Source: Faeciplasma sp048393055 (GTDB lineage Bacteria; Bacillota; Clostridia; Oscillospirales; Ruminococcaceae). From it: a DNA stretch of 64,000 nt. Position numbers and translations under genes: made by a program. The stretch covers positions 1 to 64,000 of the forward strand of contig DBFJJS010000001.1 in assembly GCA_048393055.1 (NCBI GenBank), in the 5' to 3' direction. The notes beneath the pieces were generated by a model that worked only from the letters and a program-made list of their open reading frames with translations, searched no databases and was not told the origin of the DNA. Positions 8,202 through 15,760 of the stretch are shown here, one piece after another (position 1 is the stretch's first letter; every line of letters begins with the position of its first letter).

Positions 8202-8504
8202 TTAATTTACCTCGCTTCCTATATAGACGGTCTCGCCGTCCGATGGGTTCGTCACCTGATAATATGGTATTGCCTTTACCGTTACGTCGTCGGTCATGAT
8301 TAAGCCCTTGGTGTCTAACATAATGCCGTCAACCGTCGGCGTTACGGTGTAGTCGCCTTGATAGGTTTCGCCGCTTACATAGCCGGTTGCGCTTCCGAAG
8401 TCGGTCAGGAAGGCTGCATTGTCATAACTGAAATCACATGCAAACCCAACATTGCCGGCGTTAAATATCGTAACAAACGATACGTTATAGCTGTTATCGC
8501 CCAT
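8202..8504 (-). CDS. Phage tail-associated hypothetical protein
   Basis: A 100-residue protein without a recognised domain. The C-terminal half (KGLIMTDDVTVKAIPYYQVTNPSDGETVYIG) resembles the closing strand pattern of tail-appendage proteins in the neighbouring gene (VTIAAIPYSESPNSAGGTTVTI), so the two may share a C-terminal module. Its ATG overlaps the stop of the preceding gene (TAATG), which indicates translational coupling. No signal peptide. Confidence 0.55.
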   Translation of the reverse strand: MGDNSYNVSFVTIFNAGNVGFACDFSYDNAAFLTDFGSATGYVSGETYQGDYTVTPTVDGIMLDTKGLIMTDDVTVKAIPYYQVTNPSDGETVYIGSEVN

Positions 8505-8818
8505 TAGATAACACCGTCCTTAAGCACGGCTTCCACCGGCTCGAGTATTATCTGACTTGCAAAGGCCTCGCCCGATGCCGTTGTAAAGCGCACCTGAATG
8601 CTGCAATCAGAGCCCGGACGCAGCTTAAGGGTTTCGCCTTGCGTAAGCGTGACAGATGCGGCGCAGGAATCCTCGTCCTTGTCCTCAAGGCTTATATCCT
8701 CGCCTGACTTTTCTATTATCATCGCCCCGCGCTGAGTGTAGTTTATAAATATGCTGTTTATCAAATTTTTCGGCACGGGTATGCTGAACGTGTGTGTAGG
8801 GGTAGTTCCTTGTCTCAT
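8504..8818 (-). CDS. Phage structural hypothetical protein
   Basis: A 104-residue protein of the tail operon, first of the structural genes. It begins MRQGTTPTHTFSIPV, a start I associate with small virion proteins of Clostridia phages, followed by a beta-rich domain (TLTQGETLKLRPGSDCSIQVRFTT). AGGAGG precedes the ATG by 7 bases. Upstream, 8819-9031 holds no gene: only scattered short hairpins, and probably the junction where other phage genes were lost. Confidence 0.55.
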   Translation of the reverse strand: MRQGTTPTHTFSIPVPKNLINSIFINYTQRGAMIIEKSGEDISLEDKDEDSCAASVTLTQGETLKLRPGSDCSIQVRFTTASGEAFASQIILEPVEAVLKDGVI

Positions 8819-9010
8819 TTTTGCCTCCTTTGTGTACGATAGTTTGGCAAGTTATATTCTTTTTTGTACATAACCTCCCTTATAAAATTATTTGCTGCAC
8901 TTGTTTTGTGATATTAATTAAACCGGACGCATTCTGTCCCCAGCTTCTTCAGGGGACTGGCGAACCGGCTGCTGCCAAAAATATAAAATCCGCTGCTAAG
9001 CAGTCAGGCA

Positions 9011-9036
9011 AATAAGTTTCTTTTAAGAAACTTATT
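9011..9036. repeat. Perfect 12-2-12 inverted repeat at the end of the cro-like gene
   Basis: The arm AATAAGTTTCTT is followed after TT by its exact reverse complement. It spans the stop of the cro-like gene. Without a T-run it is not a classic terminator. The core AAGTTTCTT recurs at 9256-9264 in the switch region. Confidence 0.6.
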
Positions 9037-9235
9037 TGGAGAAAAAAATAGAGATAAGCTCATTGTCAGTCAGATCAAGGCAATCTCTTATAGAAATTAT
9101 TTCGTTCTGCTTAAACGGCATTTTCCCATGCAGCCGAGGGTATATTCTTTTCCTTGACATTCCGATCTTTGCCGCAAGATCCGGTATGGACAGTCCTCTT
9201 CGAATTGCCGCCGTTTTTAATTCGTTTTCGTTCAT
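9032..9235 (-). CDS. Cro-like helix-turn-helix protein
   Basis: A 67-residue single-domain DNA-binding protein of the XRE/Cro type. The helix-turn-helix lies at about residues 17-38 (SIPDLAAKIGMSRKRIYPRL). It is transcribed divergently from the CI/LexA-like repressor gene, which is the classic layout of a temperate-phage switch. It is preceded by AAAGGAG 6 bases before the ATG. A perfect promoter (TTGACA, 17 bp, TATTAT) lies between the two regulators. In phages, Cro turns off the repressor and favours lytic genes; here the next genes downstream are tail genes only. Confidence 0.75.
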   Translation of the reverse strand: MNENELKTAAIRRGLSIPDLAAKIGMSRKRIYPRLHGKMPFKQNEIISIRDCLDLTDNELISIFFSK

Positions 9236-9269
9236 GGCTTCTCCTTTCAGACAAAAAGTTTCTTATCCG

Positions 9270-9314
9270 TTACTTTAATAATAACATGTAAATCGCAAAT
9301 TGTCAATTACTTTA
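9270..9314 (-). promoter_or_regulatory. Promoter of the cro-like gene flanked by TTACTTTA repeats
   Basis: On the minus strand TTGACA (plus 9301-9306) and TATTAT (9278-9283) are 17 bases apart. TTACTTTA occurs directly beside the -10 box (9270-9277) and directly beside the -35 box (9307-9314). These are the best candidates for operators of the divergent repressor. Confidence 0.6.
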
Positions 9315-9394
9315 GGAAACTTTCTTGCGGCTTTAGTTAAAATAGTTGCATTAATGAAACCGATATGTTATGCTTTATGCGAGGTGATATGCTT

Positions 9395-10000
9395 GTGAAT
9401 ACGGGAGAATTTATATATAGAAGGCGCAAAGAGCTTGGGCTTACGCTCGAACAGCTCGGAAGCGCCGTAGGAGTAAGCAAGAGCACGGTTAAAAAGTGGG
9501 AGTCGGGTGCGATTTCAAATATGCGAAGGGACAAGATACCGCTTCTTGCAAAGGCGCTTGATGTTTCCGCGCAGACTCTTATAGGCGGCGCTTCGGCGGA
9601 CAAGGCGTCAGCTTCGGAAGTGCACATGATACCGGTTTTGGGGACTATAGCGTGCGGCAGCCCGATTTACGCTCAGGAAAATATCGAAGGATATGTTGAG
9701 CTGGGAAAGGAGTTTAAAGCGGATTTCGCACTTAGGTGCAAGGGAGACAGCATGACCGGGGCGAGAATTTACAGCGGCGATATTGTGTTTATAAGGGAAC
9801 AGCCTACGGTGGGAAACGGTGAGATAGCGGCGGTTGTGATAGGCGACGAGGCTACGCTCAAAAGAGTGTACTATAAAAACGGTCAGCTTACCCTCGTAGC
9901 CGCGAATCCTGCGTACGAGCCGATGGTTTATTCGGGCAGTGATCTGGATCAGATCAGAATAATAGGAAAAGCGGTGTTTTTCATAGGAGAGATACATTAG
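9395..10000 (+). CDS. CI/LexA-like phage repressor (XRE HTH plus S24 peptidase)
   Basis: A 201-residue repressor with an N-terminal XRE helix-turn-helix (LTLEQLGSAVGVSKSTVKKW, residues 17-36) and a C-terminal S24 autoprotease domain. The catalytic serine is in KGDSM (Ser119) and the lysine in ATLKRVYY (Lys156). The probable self-cleavage site is ACG at residues 86-88. In this family, RecA-stimulated cleavage inactivates the repressor during DNA damage. GTG at 9395 is chosen because GAGGTG lies 8 bases upstream and VNTGEF matches the usual start of such proteins; ATG at 9389 is possible. The protein looks intact although the rest of the phage is missing. Confidence 0.85.
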   Translation: MNTGEFIYRRRKELGLTLEQLGSAVGVSKSTVKKWESGAISNMRRDKIPLLAKALDVSAQTLIGGASADKASASEVHMIPVLGTIACGSPIYAQENIEGYVELGKEFKADFALRCKGDSMTGARIYSGDIVFIREQPTVGNGEIAAVVIGDEATLKRVYYKNGQLTLVAANPAYEPMVYSGSDLDQIRIIGKAVFFIGEIH

Positions 10001-10091
10001 CAAACAACCGGGTTTTTGCGGAAGGCGTATGCAATTAGATTAGGGTATTTTGCCGTTTGGGTGAAAATGTAATGAAAATTTGAATTTGAGT

Positions 10092-10119
10092 TTGCATTAA
10101 GCCAAAAATATGCTATACT
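10092..10119 (+). promoter_or_regulatory. Promoter of the zinc-finger membrane protein gene
   Basis: TTGCAT at 10092-10097, a 16-base spacer and TATACT at 10114-10119. It lies about 80 bases before the chosen start. Confidence 0.55.
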
Positions 10120-10201
10120 AATGTAAAAGCAAAGATATAAGCAAACCATGTATATTTTTTTGAAAGGAGTCCTTTGCTCAGGCAAGGAACTGTGTAATAT
10201 T

Positions 10202-11167
10202 ATGCCGAATTATTATGGTCAGCCCTGTACATCATGCAGAAATATATTAACTGAGAAGGACGATATTGTAGTATGCCCGGAATGCGGCTCGCCTTACCAC
10301 AGGGAGTGCTATAAAAAAGAGGGAAAGTGCATAAATACTCTGCTTCACGAAACCGGCGAGAGCTGGCAGCCTGAGGTTACTCAGGAAGCCGCAAAGGAGC
10401 ATAAAACGGTTATATGCGGAAGCTGCGGTATGGAAAATGATTCTGAGGTCCCGTTCTGCAAGAACTGCGGCGCGCCTATAAACATGGAAAAAGCGGCGGA
10501 CGGCTATGCCGGAAGTGAAGCTGGTGGTAATGCGCAAAATAACACATCTAATCAAAACGGTCCGTACCAGAATGGTCCGTTTATGAACGGCTTCCCGTTT
10601 GCGGGCTTCAAGCCAATAAATCCCGACGACACCATAGACGGCATATCGGTAGGGGATTATGTAAAATACATCGGTCAAAACTTTTTCTATTTTATACCTA
10701 AGTTTATGAGGTTCTCAAAGGGAAGCAAGGTTTCGTTTAACTTCAGTGCGTTCCTGTTCCCGCATCTGTATTTCTTCTACCGCAAGATGATACCGCAGGG
10801 GATTATTATGCTGATATTGCAGGTTGTGCTGTCAATTCCGAGCGTGCTGTTTTTGTTCGGCGAGTACGGATATATTTCAATTGACACGCTTGCGAACGCT
10901 TCGTGGTTTTTATATCTTGCAAATATATTTTCTATTATAGCGTATATCGTTGACATTGCGGTAGGAATATTCGCCAACTGGATGTATTACCGGAAGGCTA
11001 AAAAGGACATAACCAAAATAAAATCAACTATTATAGAGGATAATGCTCAAAGCACAGCCATAGCTTCTGGCGGCGGAACATCCTGGGCGTATGTTGTGGC
11101 GGCGTTTATGGCAGTTTTAACGCTCAATCTGATTATAGTATTTGTAATGACTAAATTAATTTTGTAG
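10202..11167 (+). CDS. RING-like zinc-finger membrane protein
   Basis: A 321-residue protein of a type common in Clostridia. Residues 1-50 hold a RING/prokaryotic-RING-finger-like cluster (CTSC ... CPECGSPYHRECYKKEGKC) with a C-C-C-C-H-C-C ligand order. A second zinc ribbon (CGSCGMEN ... CKNCGAP) follows at about 75-100. Then a Gln/Asn-rich linker and at least three or four hydrophobic segments follow, as in DUF2628 proteins. The function is unknown; zinc ribbons with membrane domains are often placed in stress or transport sensing. ATG at 10202 is favoured because MPNYYGQPCTSC is the usual start, although its AAGGA is 14 bases away. An in-frame ATG at 10148 lacks a ribosome binding site. The next gene follows by 42 bases. 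Confidence 0.75.
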   Translation: MPNYYGQPCTSCRNILTEKDDIVVCPECGSPYHRECYKKEGKCINTLLHETGESWQPEVTQEAAKEHKTVICGSCGMENDSEVPFCKNCGAPINMEKAADGYAGSEAGGNAQNNTSNQNGPYQNGPFMNGFPFAGFKPINPDDTIDGISVGDYVKYIGQNFFYFIPKFMRFSKGSKVSFNFSAFLFPHLYFFYRKMIPQGIIMLILQVVLSIPSVLFLFGEYGYISIDTLANASWFLYLANIFSIIAYIVDIAVGIFANWMYYRKAKKDITKIKSTIIEDNAQSTAIASGGGTSWAYVVAAFMAVLTLNLIIVFVMTKLIL

Positions 11168-11209
11168 TCATATGCAAACCTGAAAGCTTAAACGAAAGGC
11201 GGAGGTGTA

Positions 11210-12616
11210 ATGGGAACTGAACTTGACAGACGGCTTGTCGGCATAGTACCGTCAAGGCGGCAGGTAGATCATCAGCTGATGGAGTTTTATGCGTTTGTGC
11301 ATTTTACCGTCAACACCTATACCGGCAGGGAGTGGGGGGACGGAACTGAGGACGAGTCGATATTTGACCCGCGAGAATTCGACGCGCGTCAGTGGGTAAG
11401 AGCGGTCAAAAGTGCAAAAATGACCGGCATAATACTTACCTGCAAGCATCACGACGGATTTTGCCTCTGGCCCAGCAAATACACCTCCCATTCTGTAGCA
11501 AAAAGCCCGTTCAGGGGCGGTAATGGGGACGTGGTTAGAGAGGTCGCGGACGCCTGCCGCGAGGGCGGCATAAAATTCGGGGTATATCTTTCCCCGTGGG
11601 ACAGGAACAGCCATCTTTACGGTACGGGAAAACCCTATGACGATTACTTTGTCAATCAGCTTACCGAACTTCTGACCGGCTACGGGGATATTTTTTCCGT
11701 CTGGTTTGACGGAGCCTGCGGCGAAGGGCCTAACGGAAAAAAGCAGCATTACGACTGGGAACGTTATTATCGCGTGATAAGAGAGCTTCAGCCGAACGCC
11801 TGCATACATGTATGCGGTCCGGACGTGCGCTGGTGTGGAAATGAGGCGGGTCACACAAGGAAGTCGGAGTGGAGCGTTGTGCCGAAAAGGACTACCGAAA
11901 CCGAGCTTATCGCTTCAAAAAGCCAGCAGGAGGACAGCGAGGAGTTCAGGCAACGGAAGATACTCGCGTGGGACGAGGATCTTGGCAGCAGAGAAATACT
12001 TAAAAACGAGCCTGATCTGGTATGGTATCCGGCGGAGGTCAATACTTCCATACGTCCCGGGTGGTTTTATCATGATTTTGAGGACGATAAGCAAAGACCG
12101 CTTAACGAGCTTGTGGACATATACATAAACTCGGTCGGCGGAAATGCTACCTTCCTTTTGAATATACCGCCTGCGCCCAGCGGGCTTTTCCACGAAAACG
12201 ACGTCGCACGGCTTGGGGAGCTTGGAAGCTTTATAGAGAAGGCTTTTTCAGATAATTTAGTTCCCAGGGCTAAGATGTCTGCGGACAGCTGTGAAAGCGG
12301 TCACGAAATATCAGGCGCGCTTATCGACAGCTACGACTCTTATTATAAAACCAGGGACGGCGTGACACAGTGCGAGGTGTCGATAGAATTTGACAGGCCC
12401 GAAAGGCTTTCGTATCTTGTTTTAAAGGAAAACATACTATTGAGCCAGCGCATAGAAAGCTTTGAAGTATATGCAGACGGTGTTCCTATTTACAGCGGTA
12501 CAGTGGTCGGCTACAAACGCATTGTCAGACTCGGGGGCGCTGAGGCAAAGCTTCTTACGGTGAAAATCACGGATTCAAGGGTGTCGCCGACGCTTTCGTT
12601 TATAGGCGTATATTAA
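11210..12616 (+). CDS. Alpha-L-fucosidase, GH29 family, cytoplasmic
   Basis: A 468-residue glycoside hydrolase that releases terminal L-fucose from oligosaccharides. GH29 features are visible: FVHFTVNTYTGREWGDG near residue 30, KHHDGFCLWPS at 79-89, and the nucleophile Asp167 in SVWFDGACGE. The C-terminal 110 residues form a beta-sandwich. There is no signal peptide, so it acts on imported substrate in the cytoplasm. GGAGGTG precedes the ATG. It probably shares a transcript with the zinc-finger protein gene 42 bases upstream, though the functional link is unclear. No transporter for fucosylated sugars is in the window. Confidence 0.9.
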   Translation: MGTELDRRLVGIVPSRRQVDHQLMEFYAFVHFTVNTYTGREWGDGTEDESIFDPREFDARQWVRAVKSAKMTGIILTCKHHDGFCLWPSKYTSHSVAKSPFRGGNGDVVREVADACREGGIKFGVYLSPWDRNSHLYGTGKPYDDYFVNQLTELLTGYGDIFSVWFDGACGEGPNGKKQHYDWERYYRVIRELQPNACIHVCGPDVRWCGNEAGHTRKSEWSVVPKRTTETELIASKSQQEDSEEFRQRKILAWDEDLGSREILKNEPDLVWYPAEVNTSIRPGWFYHDFEDDKQRPLNELVDIYINSVGGNATFLLNIPPAPSGLFHENDVARLGELGSFIEKAFSDNLVPRAKMSADSCESGHEISGALIDSYDSYYKTRDGVTQCEVSIEFDRPERLSYLVLKENILLSQRIESFEVYADGVPIYSGTVVGYKRIVRLGGAEAKLLTVKITDSRVSPTLSFIGVY

Positions 12617-12645
12617 TATCAGTAATTTAGTAATGAAAATTTTGC

Positions 12646-12674
12646 TTGACAAACAAATTCGGAATTGATATAAT
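12646..12674 (+). promoter_or_regulatory. Consensus promoter of rpsF-ssb-rpsR
   Basis: TTGACA at 12646-12651 and TATAAT at 12669-12674 with a 17-base spacer: an exact sigma-A consensus. The leader has a short hairpin GTCTAC/GTAGAC (12690-12695 and 12705-12710) before the ribosome binding site. This is where an S6:S18 autoregulatory site would be expected, but I cannot confirm its conserved CCG. Confidence 0.9.
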
Positions 12675-12733
12675 ACGCTTGTTATCCTTGTCTACACATA
12701 AGGGGTAGACGAAATCCAGAAGGAGGTGCAATT

Positions 12734-13024
12734 ATGGCAAAAATCACAGGAAACTACGAATCAATGGTAGTATTCTCGACAAAGGCAGGCGAGGAAGCGG
12801 TTGCTTCTTTGGTTGCAAGATTTAAGGACATGATTGAGGCTAACGCAACATTAACCGAGGTTGACGAGTGGGGCAAGCGCAAGCTGGCTTACGACATCAA
12901 TTACGAGTCCGAGGGTTATTATGTTGTATATACCTTTGAGTCAAAGCCTGATTTTCCCGCAGAGCTGAGCCGTGTTCTTAACATCACTGACGGAGTGCTT
13001 CGCTCTATTGTTATCGCAAAGTAA
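12734..13024 (+). CDS. rpsF: 30S ribosomal protein S6
   Basis: A 96-residue ribosomal protein of the central domain of the small subunit, where it binds 16S rRNA together with S18. The sequence is recognisable throughout (YESMVVFS ... VDEWGKRKLAYDINYESEGYYVVYTFES ... LRSIVIAK). The length is typical for the family. It starts the conserved rpsF-ssb-rpsR operon behind an exact-consensus promoter, with AGAAGGAGGTG in front of the ATG. S6 and S18 often repress their own operon by binding the leader. Confidence 0.97.
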   Translation: MAKITGNYESMVVFSTKAGEEAVASLVARFKDMIEANATLTEVDEWGKRKLAYDINYESEGYYVVYTFESKPDFPAELSRVLNITDGVLRSIVIAK

Positions 13025-13048
13025 CTTGTACGAGGGGAGACGGAAGTA

Positions 13049-13519
13049 ATGCTTAACAGAGTAATACTAATGGGCAGGATAACTCAGGATCTTGAGATTC
13101 GTCAGACGCAGAGCGGAGTTGCGGTTTTGAGCTTTACCGTTGCTGTTGACAGAGGATATGTCAAGCAGGGGGAGGAGCGACAGACCGATTTTATCAACTG
13201 TGTTGCATGGCGTCAGCAGGCTGAGTTTATCAACAGGTATTTTTCAAAGGGAAGGCTTATCGCTCTTGAGGGCAATCTCAGGACGAGGACCTATGATGAC
13301 AAGAACGGCGTTAAGCATTATGTCACAGAGGTATTTGTAGACAGCGTTTCCTTTACGGGAGAGAAGGCGCAAAGCAGCGGTTCTTCATCCTATGCGACTG
13401 CCCCCTCTGCAAGGCAGCAGTCTCAGCAGCCGTACAGCGAGCCGTCCGAGCAGCCTATTTCGCTTGGCGACCTAAACGATTTTGAGGAGATTTTAGGCGA
13501 CGACGGAGTGCCGTTTTAA
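13049..13519 (+). CDS. ssb: Single-stranded DNA-binding protein
   Basis: A 156-residue SSB protecting single-stranded DNA in replication and repair. The OB-fold spans residues 1-110 (MLNRVILMGRITQDLEIR ... VAVDRGY ... TDFINCVAWRQQAEFI ... GRLIALEGNLRTRTY). A Gln/Ser/Pro-rich linker follows, then the acidic tip DDGVPF, which recruits partner proteins. It sits between rpsF and rpsR as in most Firmicutes. GAGGGGAG precedes the ATG. Confidence 0.97.
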   Translation: MLNRVILMGRITQDLEIRQTQSGVAVLSFTVAVDRGYVKQGEERQTDFINCVAWRQQAEFINRYFSKGRLIALEGNLRTRTYDDKNGVKHYVTEVFVDSVSFTGEKAQSSGSSSYATAPSARQQSQQPYSEPSEQPISLGDLNDFEEILGDDGVPF

Positions 13520-13589
13520 GTAATCGTCGTATTGCCGGCGGCAGGCAAATTCATCAGTGATATAATCTTTGAAAGGAGAGTACATTTAT

Positions 13590-13826
13590 ATGGAAAAAAG
13601 CGCAAAGCCATTGAAGAGGCATCATAAAAAGGTCTGCATATTCTGCGCTGACAGGGTAGAAACGATTGATTATAAGGATACAGCCAAGCTCAGGAAGTGC
13701 CTTACCGAGAGAGCTAAGATACTTCCCAGAAGAGTCACCGGAACTTGTGCGTATCATCAGCGCGAGCTTACCAAGGCTGTTAAGAGAGCAAGATTTGTTG
13801 CCCTTCTGCCTTACTCTGCAGACTGA
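13590..13826 (+). CDS. rpsR: 30S ribosomal protein S18
   Basis: A 78-residue ribosomal protein that pairs with S6 on the platform of the 30S subunit. It contains the RRVTGTCAYHQRELTKAVKRARFVALLPY signature core region (read at residues about 45-74) and a CIFCADR cysteine pair near the N-terminus. The two further cysteines make a possible zinc site, as in C+ type paralogues. ATG at 13590 is chosen with AAGGAG 11 bases upstream. It ends the operon, followed by a strong terminator. Confidence 0.96.
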   Translation: MEKSAKPLKRHHKKVCIFCADRVETIDYKDTAKLRKCLTERAKILPRRVTGTCAYHQRELTKAVKRARFVALLPYSAD

Positions 13827-13844
13827 TTGCAGTAATAAAAATAC

Positions 13845-13877
13845 GGACGCAGCTGCGCTATTAGCTGCGTCCTTTTT
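13845..13877 (+). terminator. Terminator of rpsF-ssb-rpsR
   Basis: A 10-bp stem GGACGCAGCT/AGCTGCGTCC with an 8-base loop and five T. A second stem (AAATCCCCT with AGGGGATTT, about 13909-13944) lies between the converging rpsR and the MutS-like gene and probably serves the other strand as well. Confidence 0.9.
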
Positions 13878-13976
13878 GTTTTGCGTGTGAGGCGTCGCGC
13901 AAAATGCATAAATCCCCTTCATGTTAAGACACGGAGGGGATTTATCTTATTTTTTGATTAAGCAGGCTGCAAGGCT

Positions 13977-15659
13977 TTATGATTTTGCTTCCGACATCCG
14001 CTTTTTGACCTCGTCGAAGGACACGCCGAACTTTTCATATATCGTCTTAGCGTATCCAAATTCCTGAGGTGCGCTTCTTATTATCTTATACAGGCGCTTG
14101 TTATCCGCCGTGGTATCTACTGTTGTGACAATGCTTACGAGCTTGGTGTCGCCCTCGACGGTTTGATTGATATTGTCAAGGTTTTTTGCAAGCTCGAGCA
14201 AATGCGTCGCGTAAATTCCTCTTACGCCTATGCACCTGAAAATCTTTGTAAGCTCTGTAGCAATGTACACGCATTCGGTGGGAGTAGTAGACTGTATCGA
14301 TTCATTCAGAAGAAGCAGACTGTATCTTGTCGCGTTGTCTACCGTTACCTTAAACTGCTTGCATTCCTGAGTAAAGCGGGAGGTATTGAGTCCTACCTCT
14401 TCTTCCTTGGGGAAGTGGGTGTAGATAAAGTCCACAGGGCTTATCTCGCAGGATGTACAGGGCACATATATACCCGCCTGCGCCATGACCTGGATGATGC
14501 CTACAGCCCTTGTGTATGTTGTTTTACCGCCGTTGTTGGCTCCGGTCAGGACAAAGAAGCGCCCGTCGTCATCCATGCGGCAGTCGTTAGTTATAATTTT
14601 GTCCTTGAGGCTGCCCATAGGATTGGATGATACCATCTGCGTATAGAACGAAAGGTCGAATATGCCCTTTGCATCCATTTTGCGCTCTTCCATGTCAAGG
14701 TACTTGGGCCGCGTCATCTCAAGCCCTCTTGCTCTTACCGCGTCAACTATCCTTTTTGCGCCGATATAGAAGCTCATCTGGCTTTCAAAGGTGAGAATAT
14801 CCTCCGTGCTCTTTTTGAAGTACGCCCTTATCGCACGGTCGAGGTGAGTAATATATTCGGAATTGATTTCCTTCAGCTCTCGGAACAGGGGGGCTTCCAG
14901 ATCGTTGGTGCCTCCGTTCTCGTTGTACAGGGAATGCGTCTTTCCTATAGCTCTTGTGGCGTCGCCGTCGAGGTGCTTGAATATCCAGTCGAAGCGTCCC
15001 TTTTTCTTTATTGCGTCTGTCGAGACAGACAGAAGCATTGCCTCTACCGGGCGCATCATATCATCGAAGTTAATGCCGACGGTAACGCTCTTTACACCCT
15101 TGGCAAGAACTCTCAGGCATTCGTCTGTTTCGCGCTTGACTTCGTCGAAGTATTCGGAATTGTACACTGAAGCGAAGTACTTTACAAGCGCCTTGAGCGC
15201 GTTTGATTTAAACGCTCCCTGATACTTCTGGCAGAACTCGTGACAGTTGGTTATGCATTCTATAAACGTCTTGAGAGAGTTGAGCCTTGTGTTTAAGGCA
15301 TAGAAGCTGTCGGCAAGACCGAGCTTTTGAATGTTTACATGCTCGTTTATATACAGCTTGTGGACGTTTTCATACAGAACCGCTTCAAGCTGCGGCACAT
15401 TCAAAAAGTCCTCAAGTATGTCGAGACGGTAGTTGAGTACCTCGACGTCTGTTGAAAGCTGCGTGAGTATCCTGAGCGCATTGAGCGAGTTTTCGGGGCA
15501 GATGAGCCTTGAAAGCAGTTCAAGCTCAAGGTTTGTAACATAGTCCTGAGGCAGCTTTGACAGGGCTGCACCCCTGTCCTGAGCCTCGCGCTTTTTTGTT
15601 TCAGATGGGTATAAAAGATCTACCAGATGAAGATCCTCGTTTGTTTCAACCTGTGGCAT
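13977..15659 (-). CDS. MutS-related ATPase (MutS domain III and V only)
   Basis: A 560-residue protein of the MutS superfamily. It has the helical lever region (about 40-330) and the ABC-type ATPase (about 345-545). It lacks the mismatch-recognition domain I of MutS and the Smr nuclease of MutS2. The Walker A is TGANNGGKTT (373-381) instead of the usual GPNMGGKST; the Walker B is SLLLLNES with Asn in place of the canonical Asp, followed by a STTPTE signature. Later KLVSIVTTVDTTAD and DNKRLYKI complete the domain. Such stand-alone MutS-like proteins are widespread in Clostridia, but their role is not established. It is not adjacent to mutL. RBS GAAAGGATA precedes the ATG. Confidence 0.8.
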   Translation of the reverse strand: MPQVETNEDLHLVDLLYPSETKKREAQDRGAALSKLPQDYVTNLELELLSRLICPENSLNALRILTQLSTDVEVLNYRLDILEDFLNVPQLEAVLYENVHKLYINEHVNIQKLGLADSFYALNTRLNSLKTFIECITNCHEFCQKYQGAFKSNALKALVKYFASVYNSEYFDEVKRETDECLRVLAKGVKSVTVGINFDDMMRPVEAMLLSVSTDAIKKKGRFDWIFKHLDGDATRAIGKTHSLYNENGGTNDLEAPLFRELKEINSEYITHLDRAIRAYFKKSTEDILTFESQMSFYIGAKRIVDAVRARGLEMTRPKYLDMEERKMDAKGIFDLSFYTQMVSSNPMGSLKDKIITNDCRMDDDGRFFVLTGANNGGKTTYTRAVGIIQVMAQAGIYVPCTSCEISPVDFIYTHFPKEEEVGLNTSRFTQECKQFKVTVDNATRYSLLLLNESIQSTTPTECVYIATELTKIFRCIGVRGIYATHLLELAKNLDNINQTVEGDTKLVSIVTTVDTTADNKRLYKIIRSAPQEFGYAKTIYEKFGVSFDEVKKRMSEAKS

Positions 15660-15760
15660 ATCGTTATCCTTTCATTAACCAAGTAAATGTATTTTCAAAA
15701 AGAGTATAGCACAATGCCGGTAAAAAAATCAACAATAATAACGAATTTAATTTTATGGTT

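Noticed and set aside
8821..9015. Small plus-strand ORF in the interval between the cro-like gene and the tail genes
   Set aside because: It has no ribosome binding site and runs against the operon direction; the composition is Cys- and Phe-rich and unlike a phage protein.
10148..10201. N-terminal extension of the zinc-finger protein from ATG 10148
   Set aside because: There is no ribosome binding site before it, and the family start MPN(Y)YG fits the ATG at 10202.
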